Source: Epiperipatus broadwayi (taxonomy: Eukaryota > Onychophora > Udeonychophora > Euonychophora > Peripatidae). Taken from it: a DNA stretch of 64,000 bases. Below the pieces are notes generated by a model. The model had not been told where the DNA came from. It saw only the letters and a list, made by a program, of their open reading frames with translations, and did no database searches. The stretch lies in contig JAQFVV010000013.1 in NCBI GenBank assembly GCA_028023455.1, positions 8,154,411-8,218,410 on the forward strand. Direction: 5' to 3'. The position numbers and the translations under genes were made by a program. Below, piece after piece: positions 36,294 through 48,004 of this stretch (position 1 is its first letter; each line of letters opens with the position of its first letter).

Positions 36294-36914
36294 TACCTCC
36301 CCCAAGTTCAGAGATAGCGTTTTAGTTTGTTGATTTTTTTTTTTCTCTGAACTTAACACATAATCACTGAGGTGGGAGGGAATTTTATTTTCCCTCTTAG
36401 AACGTTGGGTGATGTCCAATTCCGCGTCTGGAGCGTCATCTTTTCTCGGAAATGGCTGCGGCGTTTGTTGTATACTTTCATCTTTACGCAATTGATTTAT
36501 GTGTTTGCGTAACTCTCTTCCGTTCTCCATTCGTACAGCAACCACTTGCTTACTTAAATGTCGCACAATTTCCGTTTTAATCCAGAATCTATCCTGATTA
36601 TTTATAACCCATACGCGGTCTTGTGGTGAGAATTTATAGTTTCTGCCTGAAGGTTCGGTGTCCTTCGTTGGTATAATTTTGTCAAGCTTTGTTTGCAGTC
36701 TACGACCTAGATATTTCTCTGCGGGTGATTTACCCAACTTAGCTGTAGGCGTAGAGTGTTGATAAAGAAGTGCGTTAAAGACCGCTTCGTGCAGACTTTG
36801 TTTTCCCATTTTATTGATGGCGGATTTTAAATTCTGTACAGTTTTTTCAGCCAGTCCATTTGATTGGGGGTGATAAGGTGGAATAAATATGTTGTTAATT
36901 CCCCATTCGTGCAT
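36288..36914 (-). pseudogene. Gypsy 3 integrase, C-terminal half
   Basis: A 208-codon frame with IPPYHPQSNGLAEKTVQNLK (end of the catalytic core with the third acidic residue, Glu of the DDE triad), then PTAKLGKSPAEKYLGRRLQT, a C-terminal DNA-binding-like segment (RVWVINNQDRFWIKTEIV) and a basic tail reaching a few bases into the LTR. The VSDNGT motif (second Asp) lies upstream at about 36955 in the same frame, before its first ATG. Confidence 0.88.
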
Positions 36915-36961
36915 CGAGTAAGCGAACTTTTCTGATGTAAAACATGTACCGTTGTCGGATA

Positions 36962-37597
36962 CTAGGGTTCTGGGAGAACATGGTATGCAAACATTTCCAA
37001 CAGTTTGTCGATGGCTTCATCCGAACTTGTGTTTTTAACTATTTTATATTCGGCCCATCCTGAATAGGCATCCACTGCTACTAGAAATAATTGACCTTGA
37101 ATAGGACCGCAGTGATCTATATGAATTCTCTGCCATGGCTTGTCTGCTTCTTGCCAGGACTCGAATTTGGCTGAGGGTGCATTTGCACACGACTGGCAGT
37201 TTGTGCAGTTTTTTATGCATTGCTCTATGTCACTGTTAATTTTCGGCCACCAGACATAACTACGAGCTAACGATTTCGCCCTTACAATGCCCGGATGACC
37301 TTTGTGCGATAAATTAAGTATTTGCGACCTGCCGCTTATGGGGATTAGTACTTGATCACCTCCGAGTATACAGTCTTTGCAAATGGACAGTTGTTCTCGA
37401 GCTTTCCATAGCTCTATGTGCAAGAAAGATGGTCTTTGTTTTGGCCAACCTTTGCTGATTTTTTCCATGATCCATCTGTAGCCAGTGTCTTCTCTAGTCC
37501 ATGCGGCTACCTTTGCGCTGTTAAGTGTCTGGCTGTTTAGTGCGTTGATATAGTTAATTTCTACATCGTTTACTTCTTTCTCGAGCTGATCTGGCAT
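36962..37597 (-). pseudogene. Gypsy 3 integrase, N-terminal half
   Basis: A 211-codon frame containing the HHCC zinc domain (SHKGHPGIVRAKSLARSYVW and CTNCQSC) and the catalytic-core start PWQRIHIDHCGPIQGQLFLV with the first Asp, then VDAYSGWAEY. It ends at a frameshift around 36955-36965, after which the frame at 36288-36914 continues the domain. It begins just after a stop at about 37600 that separates it from RNase H. Confidence 0.88.
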
Positions 37598-37759
37598 TCA
37601 CAATAATGCATCGGCATGACCGATTTTCGTGCCTTTTTTGTATTCGAGGTTATAATTGTAACCTGCGAGTATGTTAAGCCATCTCAACATACGAGGGCTT
37701 AAATGTTCAGGCATCTGTTTCGTGAGAATTCTCAAGAGTGGCTTATGGTCGGTTATTAA

Positions 37760-38500
37760 TTAGAAAGGATGTCCATATAGATATTGGTGAAATTTACGAA
37801 TTCCGAACACTATGGTGAGGGCTTCCTTGTCTAGCTGGCTGTAGTTCTTTTCCGCCTTCGACAAGATGTGCGACGCGTATGCTATAGGACTTTCTCCGGA
37901 GTGAGATGGATGGCATATCACTGCCCCCACGCCATTTTCTGATGCATCAGTTGTCACGGTTACCTCACGCTCACTGTCATAATGGACCAGTAGTTTATTT
38001 GATGTGAGAAGGGCTTTGATGTGGAGAAATGCTTGCTCTTGTGCTGCTTTCCAATTCCATTTCTGGTTTTTTTTAATAAATCGTACAGTGGCATCGCTAT
38101 GTGTGCTTTGCCATTCAGGAAGTTTCAGGAAGTTTTCAAAATAGTTCACCAGGCCCAAAAAGGCCTGTAGTTGTTTTACGTTATTCGGTCTTCTGGCGTC
38201 AGATATTGCTTTGACTTTTTCAGGGGAGTGGCTTATTCCTGAGTTTGACACTATGTGATCCAGGAATTTTATTTCAGTAGCCTTCCAAATACATTTTTTC
38301 GCATTTAATTTTGCTCCAAATTCCTCCAGTCTTTGGCAAACTTTTGAGATACTAGTGCTCAATTCATTTTCTGAATTAGCAGTGACCAATATATCGTCAC
38401 AAAGTAGAGGGTGACGCCTTCGAGTCCATTTAGAAGAGTCTCCACTTTTGCCTGGAATATACTTGGTGCTGAAGCTATTCCGAATGGTAGACGTTTGCAT
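37760..38500 (-). pseudogene. Gypsy 3 RT thumb and RNase H
   Basis: A 246-codon frame. From about residue 33 it reads CDDILVTANSENEL (the end of the YVDD catalytic motif), then KIKFLDHIVSNSGI-like sequence, KVKAISDARRPNNVKQLQAF, LGLVNYFENF, and RNase H with VTVTTDASENGVGAVICHPS and the conserved Glu in NYSQLDKEALTIVFG. The first roughly 30 residues are out of frame relative to the real protein. A TAA/TAG stop at about 37757 interrupts RNase H before LITDHKPLL. Confidence 0.88.
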
Positions 38501-38877
38501 CTAAATAAACCTAGGTGTGTAGTAAGTGTTAGAATGTTCGCAGCTTTGTTGGTCACCGGGATTTTGTGGAAGGCTGAGTTGAGGTCTAATTTTGAAAAAT
38601 ATTTAGACTTTTGGAGCAACGCTATGATTTCTCTTGAGTTAGGAATGGGGTATGCGTGTTTGTTTAGTGCTTTATTGACTGATACATGGTAATCGCCACA
38701 CAAACGTATTTGTCCATTTGGCTTGGTTATTACAACCAGTGGGGTAGCCCACTCGGCTTCTTCTTTTGCTTCAAGCACGCCATCTTTAACCAATTGCTTT
38801 ATTTCCTCCGCTATTTTTTCTTTCTGAGCGTAAGGAATCTTTCGCGGTCTACAAATTATAGGCATTGCTTCGGGCAA
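38359..38877 (-). pseudogene. Gypsy 3 RT palm/fingers
   Basis: A 172-codon frame with PYAQKEKIAEEIKQLVKDGV, EWATPLVVITKPNGQIRLCG, FSKLDLNSAFHKIPV (first catalytic Asp) and KRLPFGIASAPSIFQ. It runs out at GVTLYFV, exactly before the DD of the catalytic motif, because of a frameshift near 38400. The missing second half continues in 37760-38500. Confidence 0.9.
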
Positions 38878-39145
38878 TAATTCTAATGAAACTGGTTTTG
38901 TTTTTATCGTTCCTGGTTCTCCATCGAAAAGTTTAGGAAAACGCTGTCTGATGTTTTTTCCAATGTCAATATTTTTGACCTAAGCAATTTTTATTCCCAG
39001 TTGCTGAAACCAATCACGGCCAATAAGAGGATTTATAGGGGCATGTACTTTATATAACGGCAATGTAACTATTTTTTTCACATTGTTTGAAGTAATTGGA
39101 GCCTGAATTACTCACTTTAATTTTTATAGCGTTACCATTGACGTC

Positions 39146-39556
39146 TCAAGCCTTCAGATTCAAATACATCAGTCTAGGTGGCTGTCTCATATCTGCCACA
39201 ATGGTTTTCCAATCTTTAATGGAAAGTAAAGACACCCCACTACTGCTGTCAATTTCCATCGATAGAGGTTTTCCGTAAATTTTGACAGTTATTTCAAATT
39301 TCTGTGATTGGTCCGAAGACACATTATTAATTGCCAAAAATTCCTCTTGTTTATGTTTTCTCGTAACGCTCTCTTGGCTGTTATTCTTTGTATAATTATC
39401 GATAATTGCCAAAAATTCCTCTTGTTTATGTTTTCTCGTAACGCTCTCTTGGCTGTTATTCTTTGTATAATTATCGAATTTTTTTTTTCTGCACATTTTT
39501 TCCCAGTGGCCGAATTTATTGCAGTGTTTACAGCGTTGGTCTTTATAAAAAGTCAC
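39146..39556 (-). pseudogene. Gypsy 3 second zinc knuckle and protease
   Basis: A 136-codon frame: CKHCNKFGHWEKMC (CCHC knuckle), then a 25-residue segment (NYTKNNSQESVTRKHKQEEF...) present twice in tandem from a 75-bp duplication, then ITVKIYGKPLSMEIDSSSGV, where the protease DTG/DSG active site appears as DSS. Protease would mature the polyprotein. A stop and frame changes precede the LIGRDWFQQLG block at about 39005. Confidence 0.83.
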
Positions 39557-40220
39557 GTGCCATGTGACCTAGTTTTCCACAGCAAAAGCACTTAATTCGA
39601 CTTTTCTTAATGTCTGTTGTTCCACTTTGATCAGGCACCCTTCTATCTGGTTTGTCTACTTTGTGGACTTCATAAGGATCGTTGTCCGCTATTTTCATGG
39701 CCGCAAATTCCTTTGATTGCTGCAATACAAGTTCGTGAGCTATACCACATTTGATAGTTACTTTATAGTTAATATCTGTATCTGCCAATAACTGCTGTAT
39801 CAGACTGTCACTGCTCATTCCACATAAAAATTGTTCGAGAAGGGCTTCCTCCAGGTATGAATCATAGACGCAGTTTTTTGTGAGTTCCCGCAGGGCTGTA
39901 ACATAATCTTGTGTCCGCTCGTTCTTGCCTTGGCGGCGATTTCTAAAGTGGAGTCTGGCAATGTGTCTAGACTCACGAGGATTAAAATAGTCGGTCAAAT
40001 GATCTTTGACCTGTTCAAATGTTAATTCTTCCGGGGTTTTAGGTTCACAGAGCCTATTTGCGATCTGGATTACTCCTTTTCCAGCGAAACACAATAAGGT
40101 CGCTGTTTTGCTTTTATCGTCTTTTACTCTGTTAATAATTAACAGTTTTTCAATTTGTTGGACATACAGGGGCCACTCACTTGCCTCTCTGACATCAAAT
40201 TCGGATATTGCCAGCTGCAT
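39543..40220 (-). CDS. Gypsy 3 Gag
   Basis: A 225-codon frame starting MQLAISEFDVREASEWPLYV. Capsid-like blocks: W..YVQQIEKLL, KTATLLCFAGKGV, EQVKDHLTDYFNPRESRHIA, HFRNRRQGKNERTQDYVTAL and LEEALLEQFLCGMSSDSLIQ. It ends in a first zinc knuckle, CFCCGKLGHMAR, where a frameshift moves the rest into 39146-39556. The family resemblance to the Gag at 47375-47878 is clear. Confidence 0.87.
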   Translation of the reverse strand: MQLAISEFDVREASEWPLYVQQIEKLLIINRVKDDKSKTATLLCFAGKGVIQIANRLCEPKTPEELTFEQVKDHLTDYFNPRESRHIARLHFRNRRQGKNERTQDYVTALRELTKNCVYDSYLEEALLEQFLCGMSSDSLIQQLLADTDINYKVTIKCGIAHELVLQQSKEFAAMKIADNDPYEVHKVDKPDRRVPDQSGTTDIKKSRIKCFCCGKLGHMARDFL

Positions 40221-40425
40221 TACAATCCTTTGTCAATTTAACAAAAATATAAAAATATTACGATAACTTAGTCAATTTAACAAAATATAAAAATAGTTTT
40301 CTTAGTAGTTTTATCTCCTTACAAAATCAAATAATTAGACGCCAACGTATTCAGCTGTCAATGAGTTGATAGTTATTACTGAGAATTACACCGTTGAGGT
40401 TCATAATCAACTGTAACTGCGCCAA

Positions 40426-41130
40426 TTCAGTGTCCAGTGGCACTCTATTGCTTGCTGGATTGCAACTATCAATAACACAATATAAAATAATTAATGAGGC
40501 AGCCCGGCCAGTAGGTTAAAATAATGAAGATTTATTTACAGGATTATATATGAGTTAATCACTATTAATATATACAAATATGACTAATATACACACGCTA
40601 TTATTATATATAAATAAGGGGCCCGAAGACAGAGTAAAATAATAAAGAGATCGATACGACGACCTGTTATAGTTCCCTAGGTTTACTTTGGCACATCTGG
40701 AGGTAAACCTCTTCGCAAGGCTAGGTGAAGCAAAGGAGCTGACTGGAGCACCCGAGGAAATGGACATTTACCTTTCAAGAGCTTCACTTAGCAAGTGTCC
40801 TCTCTCAGTTCAATATTAGATCCATTACTTGTCATGCCATGATTTTGGAGTAGCCTCCCTTCATTGGCCATCCGCTGTCCACATGGTGGTCATCTCTTTA
40901 GTTCCTATACGATCCCTGATTAGATAATGCAACGACTTTAGCATTGTCTATTTTAAGCAATGGCTTTGTTTACATTATCTAACCTTCTTGATGAATTACT
41001 TTATAGTTTAGCATTAATATATCATTTAATTATTTACAATACACCATTAGCAATCTGTTAGTTTTACATTTATTTTTATTACTAGTTAACCGTATTTTGT
41101 ATATACATACACATACCCACACATTTAGCA
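40426..41130 (-). repeat. 5' LTR of Gypsy 3
   Basis: 705 bp, the partner of 35591-36293. Differences include AATTATCTATAA versus AACTATCAATAA near the start and a CGA duplication near 40657. Followed by target duplication TTCTC. Confidence 0.92.
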
Positions 41131-41135
41131 TTCTC

Positions 41136-41835
<700 letters not shown>

Positions 41836-42109
41836 TTATCTATCAATTTAGAATTTACTTAAAATTTAACATTTCAAATCTATATTTTATGTACTAAATT
41901 TTAATTTTATAACTTAAAAAAAAAATGTTATTTTCATAATTAATTACAGTTAACACCAATATGAAAAGAAAAAAAAGATATAAGACTTTACAACACTTAA
42001 TTAATTAATTATTAATCTACCATTTACAAAATAAATGGATTGATTACATCTGCTTTGTTTGCAGATAATTCACACATTCAGAGTATGCTTGACACAGACT
42101 AAATACAAT

Positions 42110-43490
42110 CTAACTGAGAACTATGCTATATTTTGTTCCAAGTTCCCCCTGTGTACAACAAAAATAGTATATAAAAGCTAGCTTTTTGTTGGTAAATAAT
42201 GATTAAAATAGAATGCATATTATTTATTGTACTGTAAATGCACAATACAGTACATTTTAATAAGCATATAAAATAATTGCTTTGTGTATATTACGTGCAT
42301 ATATAAATTAAAATTACAGACAAACTTAAAAAAACAAATATAGTAATGTAATTATTAATAATAAATTGAGATATATATTTACAAAAGTGTTTGTCCAATA
42401 AATTCATTAAAAAATAATATTGTAATAAAACTTACTACTTTAATTTTTTTTTTTTTTTGTAAAATGGACAGCAGAAGTGTTGGATTATTAATCTTCTGAA
42501 ATCATTGATCGAAAGATCTCAAAATTTCTGGAGCACACACGACTGCAGCATCATTTTGTTTTGACATTTGTTTTTTTTTCTCCTTTTTAACTCATCAAAT
42601 TTATCTTGTGATGTTTGTAACATTTTGATAATTTTCTAGATAAGAATAATGCTGTGTTCCATCATGGGATCATTTTCCATCATTGTATTCTTTAGAGTCT
42701 ATGCAGCCATCCTTTTACTCACAGTCAATTGCTTGGCATTGTTTGTTACACATTCTTGGCTAAATTTTTCATAAAGACTTAATACTTTCTGATAATACAG
42801 GACCATCAACTAGAATATTTTTATGATTCATGTCATGTTCAGTCATAGAATTACTACTTAATTGGTTTTGATCAAAAAATTCTTCTTTACTTTGCTTACA
42901 ACTTTAGCTATTTTAAGAGCACAAGCAACAGTAGCACTAATCTACTTCCTCCTGTTTATTATTTGTCTTATAGAAGATTCTTTTTTTTTTATCCATTTCT
43001 GAATAAAATGTATTTATTTATTTAATTTTTAATAAATCAAATAATTTTCATTTTCTCCTTTAATGAAAAATATTTTATAATGGTTTTTTTTTAAATTATC
43101 ACCCATGTCTGTAAAACAATACAATATTTTACTAACGATATACTATACAAAATAAAACTTTTTGAAGAAAAAAAATGTTATGAATAAAATCAGTACATGT
43201 GCTTTTAATAATGCTATTGAACTGAACAGGTACAGAATTTAAATTGCAAAGAAAATGTGATGATGTAAATTCATGTTTGAAAATGTGATATTTAGCAAGC
43301 AAAAGAAATGGCTGTCACTGTAACAAGATTCATAAAATTTAATAAGTTTGTGAATTTCACTATTTTTATTATTCATGTGTTTACTTTTTTTATTATTTAT
43401 TTACATTCGTTTTGGGATAGTATATAAATAAAGTTGCATAGTAGATATCACATAGTTCATGGCTCCATTGTAGTCTGAGAGTATCAGAGA
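42110..43490. repeat. Dispersed repeat, longer copy of the 22940-23740 family
   Basis: Flanking blocks match the shorter copy in order (see 22940-23740). The extra middle section (about 42480-43000) has a coding look on the minus strand: FFDQNQLSSNSMTEHDMNHK and then NILVDGPVLSESIKSL, which resembles the Tc5/CENP-B-type HTH region of pogo/Tigger transposases (..GP.L..KA..). It has many stops. I treat this as a decayed DNA transposon of uncertain class, with 22940-23740 as an internally deleted copy. Confidence 0.45.
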
Positions 43491-43880
43491 ACAATCAGCT
43501 ATTAAATTTTTCTGTAATGAGAAAAATTAATTAGACAACTTAGTAGTAAGAATAATTTGATAGGATTGCTGTTACGCACAGAAATAATAACCAGCCATTT
43601 TTTCTTCTAATAAAAGGTGATTTTTAATTTATTTTTCAATAATATTACTTCATTACAATGAGTACTAAAGTAACTGGTCAAAGCAATTTAATGCAAGCAA
43701 TGTAAAAAAAAAAAAAATAGCCATATTAGATATGAGATGTTTTAAATTAAAAAAATTCTCTAGAAAAATAATTTAATGAAGTCCAATAGTTAAATGTAAA
43801 TCAATAATCTGATTTAAAGCATGGCTAACCTGATTCATTTAACTACAAAGTTATTTCCTATCATAAAAATACACATTGAA

Positions 43881-44347
43881 CAGGCAAAACTCTCCATATA
43901 GTAGTGCCACTCCATGCAAGTCAGAGTAATCAATGGATGCCAGAAGGCTTATGCATAAAATCCCTATCTAGTGCCTACTCATCCAATATCCCCAGACTAG
44001 TGTCTGGCTTGTGGTCTTCGTCAGTGAGAAGCGTTGGATCTGGGAGCACTACATCTAGATCTTACGATCTAATGCAACCCTCCAGCAGCCACCTTTTATC
44101 TCTACTTAACTACAAAACTATGAGAATGAAATTGAAAACAATAATATTTTCAATCCTAGCTCATTAGCTTATATATTGTCACATAGGTCTGAACTCAGTT
44201 CAGCAACCATACATTTTGGTGTCTTTGACTCTTTAACAACCATAGCCACCACTATCCTATTAGGCAGGATTGGTGTTAAATGACTAAACATCACATGATC
44301 ACTATTTCTTGCACTGAGTGGCACTACTATATGGAGAGTTTTGCCTG
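43881..44347. mobile_element. 467-bp MITE with perfect 32-bp inverted ends
   Basis: Bases 43881-43912 and 44316-44347 are exact reverse complements (outer bases CAGGCAAAACTCTCCATATA). The element is flanked by TTGAA on both sides (43876-43880 and 44348-44352), a 5-bp target duplication. There is no coding capacity. The CAGG ends are hAT-like, but 5 bp is an unusual duplication length; the superfamily is unassigned. Related fragments occur at 10545-10705, 13305-13589, 17764-17830 and 20112-20150. Confidence 0.9.
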
Positions 44348-44352
44348 TTGAA

Positions 44353-45635
44353 TAACCAGTTATGAGCAAGCATAAGAAAGTGATCATGTGACATAAAAAT
44401 ACACTTTAAAAATTTTAGACATGAACATTAAAACTACATTTTAGTATTTTATCCCATTGATGTTTTTCCTTAGAAGATCTGAGGCAAATATAATCATTTC
44501 AAAAAATTGTAAGAAATACTTCAACAAACCTAATAGTCAGTGTTTCTCAATCTTTTCCTCATATATACTTATTTTTATTGCTGGAAAAAAGAACAGTTTT
44601 CAAAAATTAAATACTGCAATCTAATATTTAAGAGCATTGTTATTTTAAATCAATCTTCTATAAAAGGCTGTAATTAAATAATAAAAAATAGTATTTAGTT
44701 GCTGGTCATACTTATTTAATCTTTACATTTGATTAGAATACTACAACTCATTTCAATAAAAATTACATATCACTGTTCTAAAGTTTTTATTCACTGTAGT
44801 TCATATACCACATATACAAATTTTAGTGTCTTTAGCTTATAATGCTCATTTTTACTTTTTGCAAATGTGGCTTATGCTAATATATTTCAAAATAGTGTTT
44901 GAAGGATAATACGACTTTCATTTCAATTAATTCTGCTTTCAATTTTGACTGTCAAATATGTTGCTAGTAGTTAGAAAGAATGGAGAGCTTATTTATAACT
45001 ATGTAAGCTATTTTAATTATACATATTTGTTCTATCAATTTAGTGCAAGTTAGTCATTTGTCTTTTATAGTATTTTGAAAGAAAATAGACAGCAGCTCAT
45101 TCAAATCTTTCAATGCTATTTTATATAGTAGATTCTCATTTTAAATTCTTAAATGAGTGTAACATATCACAGCAAATACAGAAAGCAGTTTCCATCATTG
45201 CACATCATTTACTTTATTATCAGAATATGCCAATCTAAAATGAAAGATATTACAGTGAAATATTCTAATGCCATTGATGGATCTTTTACTCCATATCAAA
45301 GGCATTCACATAAAATTCTATGAATATGACAAATTTGTAAACAATGGCAAAAAGCAAAATAATGAGTTTTCTTTTATTTAAAATACTCCTGAAAAAAAGA
45401 AATCTGCAAAAATACAGTCAGAGAGTGTGCAATAGTAACTCATCAAGATAATGAAAACTGATATTTATTACAATAATGATGATTTTATTATTAAAAAAAT
45501 TGGAAATTATTGTTAGATTTATTGTTGATTTTATTACAATAGATTTTACATTAATTTGTATACATAATTATTAACTTGCATTATTTTTGTTTTACTGATA
45601 ATATTCTTGAGCTTCATTATTAGTTTAAATGCTGT
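44353..45635. other. Intron sequence, no gene
   Basis: Bases 44357-44394 (AGCAAGCATAAGAAAGTGAT followed by CATGTGAC) match a flank seen beside the MITE end at 17800, suggesting another partial MITE. The rest is unremarkable AT-rich DNA. Confidence 0.5.
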
Positions 45636-46700
45636 TGTGTATTTAACCATGAGACTAAAAGCCAACAAAGTAACAAAAATATAGACTATGCATTTTTAAA
45701 AATAACATCAAATGAAAGATAAAAATATATTTATTTACATTAATGTACATAACACATTATATACAATTGCACCTTCCATAATTCCGATGACTACTAACAA
45801 CTGACCACTCGGCAGTTATTCCCACACATATATCTACCTAAAGTTCTGCATTTACTAATATGATCAAATCAGTCCTTGAATTGAAAGACTATTTCCCACT
45901 AAATCTACTATTCCTTACAATTACACACTAACCACTATCTTCACTATTCTCAGACCTGAGTAAATAACTAAAAAATTGTTTATACTCACAGTCTGACTTT
46001 GCACAGTTCTCATGAGCTTTATCAAGCATACACAAATAAAAATAAAACTGGTGCAATCGGTTTAAGTCCCCTATCTGGCTGTTTGCACGTACAGAGGCTC
46101 AATCTCTGGGATGATGTACCTCATAGCATAAAAGTCGCTACAACTTTTCCAACAGCTTTTTCTTTCGGTCCTTTCTTCTTTTCGTCCCACGATACAGCAG
46201 CAACAGCACCATCACACGAAGGGTAAGAAAAAGTTACTGTTCTTTTATGCACACAATATTTATACCTTTTCACAGTTTAATATTCGGTATTAATTATTAT
46301 AAAAGGTTATAGCTATTTACATTAAGCTAATCTCCCCCAGAAATGCGTCTTTTCACAAATTATCAGCGAGCTTTTAATTTCGTCAATGTAATTCCTTTCA
46401 CCAGCATTTAGTCTTTCAAATATTGATTAAACTGAATCTTCATCTATATCCTTTTATTTAATTAATTTTAAATAGCATAATGCTCTAATTAAACAATACT
46501 CACCTTTTCTATACATAAATCCATTAAGCTTTTCCGGCATTATTATCACATTTCTTTAATCTATCAGCAATTTTTTTTAATTGCTTTTAACTACAATATC
46601 TTTCTATATTTAAGTTTCTATTCTTTTCTATTTTTTTCTGGAGTCACAAATCTTAGCTTTATAACATATACAAATTACGGTTACTAAAGCAATATTTTGT
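45636..46700 (-). repeat. 3' LTR of Gypsy 4
   Basis: About 1065 bp. It contains about 190 bp (around 45835-46070) absent from the partner LTR. Shared blocks include CAATTGCACCTTCCATAATT, CTACAACTTTTCCAACAGC and AAACAATACTCACCTTTTC. Confidence 0.78.
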
Positions 46701-47214
46701 CCCCATTTACTTTATTATACATAATCCTAAAATCTATTCAGTTTCCGTTTTCCCCGATTAGATATGGGTGATTTTTTCCCTAACAGTACACTTTCCGCTT
46801 CTTCCTGTTCTATAAGCATTTGAGAACTTTCGTTTTCTTCCGATATTGCTTCTCTAATGGCATTATCATTTTGGTTTTCATAATCTCTCCTTTTGGTTTG
46901 CACATTTTCTTAATTCATCATTCCAAGTTCATTTCCACTGACATCTACAGCTCTCATAGAGTCTCTTTAATTGATATTTCTATATGTTCTCCCCTAAGCT
47001 GTTTCCATAGCTTCTCTAAAATCAATGAAATTCCAGACCCATTATAAACTTCCATTTCTTTTTTATTACAGATTTCTAGCTATAATATAAATTATTTTGA
47101 CTATGTATTCTCATATTATTGATATTCACAACATTTTCTGTTATGACTCCCTTCATTTTTATTTTTCGCTGCCACTCTTGACTGGCTTTTTCCTTGCTTT
47201 CCCTATACATTTTT

Positions 47215-47370
47215 CCAAATGCCCTTTCTGTTTATAGTTATGGCACCTTTTGCATTCTTTTCATGTGCCCAGCTTTGCCACAGCAAATCCAATTCATTCT
47301 TTTGCTTGTGGTTTTGCTTTTATCCCCTTCCTTTTGATCAGTTTTTCCAACTGCAATTTTCTCATTTTTC
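47215..47370 (-). pseudogene. Gypsy 4 nucleocapsid remnant
   Basis: The minus strand gives ICCGKAGHMKRM (a first zinc knuckle) and, in another frame, CKRCHNYKQKGHLEKC (a second knuckle with an enlarged loop), then a basic tail. It follows the Gag frame after a stop/frameshift at about 47372. Confidence 0.65.
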
Positions 47371-47374
47371 AATT

Positions 47375-47878
47375 TTATTTTTTAAAAAATGCTGCCTGCT
47401 CTATTATCAGCTTGTGAGCCACTCCCTTCTTAATGGCTGACTCGAAATTTAAACCCATTTCCATCAGCAGGTTTTGCCTGAGACTATCATCTAACAGACC
47501 CCAAAATAACTGATCTAGTACTAGCTCATCTACATAATCTCCACATAAGCAATCTTTTGCTAATTCTTTTAACACAATGCCATATTGTTTTACCGTTTCA
47601 CCCTTAATTTGTCTTCTATTTCTTAAAGACAATGTGGCTGTATAATTAGATTGTCTGGGGATTTTAAAATGGTCATTTAATTTTTTGACTATCTCTACAT
47701 ATGATACTGTCTCTTTTATGAGAATGTCATAATTCTTATTTATAATACCTATTACCCCTCTTCCCGATAAATATATTAATGCCGCTCCCTTTCTCTTATT
47801 GTCCTCAATCCCACTGAGCAAGAAAAAATTCTCTGAGTAGGTATAGAGGCCATTCCCCAGCATCACTACTAACCTCAA
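47375..47878 (-). pseudogene. Gypsy 4 Gag, capsid part
   Basis: A 167-codon frame with SGRGVIGIINKNYD, EIVKKLNDHFKIPRQSNYTA, SLRNRRQIKGETVKQYGIVL and VDELVLDQLFWGLLDDSLRQ, aligning with the Gypsy 3 Gag blocks (FAGKGV, LTDYFNPRESRH, FRNRRQGKNERTQDY, LEEALLEQFLCGM). The start is shifted: the true N-terminus lies to the right in another frame. Protease and RT do not follow. Confidence 0.82.
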
Positions 47879-48004
47879 ATTCTGATATCACTGACTGTCC
47901 TAATGATATTTTTTCTAGAAGTGAAAAACCCTACTGTGATTGGCTCACTTTTTGAAGTCCCTACTTTATGGATTCGAATACGACTATGACTGCACCAAGT
48001 TTTT

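Larger units (their letters stand above)
35591..41130 (-). mobile_element. Gypsy LTR retrotransposon 3, full length, frameshifted
   Basis: A 5540-bp element bounded by a 5-bp target duplication TTCTC (35586-35590 and 41131-41135). LTRs of 703 and 705 bp are about 96-97% alike by eye, so the insertion is fairly recent. The primer-binding-site-like TGGCGCAGTTACAG follows the 5' LTR by one base, and a purine tract (TTGGGGGAGG, minus strand) precedes the 3' LTR. Gag, protease, RT-RNase H and integrase are all present in Ty3/Gypsy order, but with at least three frameshifts and several stops. No envelope gene. Confidence 0.93.

Noticed and set aside
38411-38880. Plus-strand open frames antisense to the Gypsy 3 RT
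   Set aside because: Shadows of the minus-strand pol frame, with no protein similarity of their own. The same applies to frames at 39096-39595 and 40006-40266.
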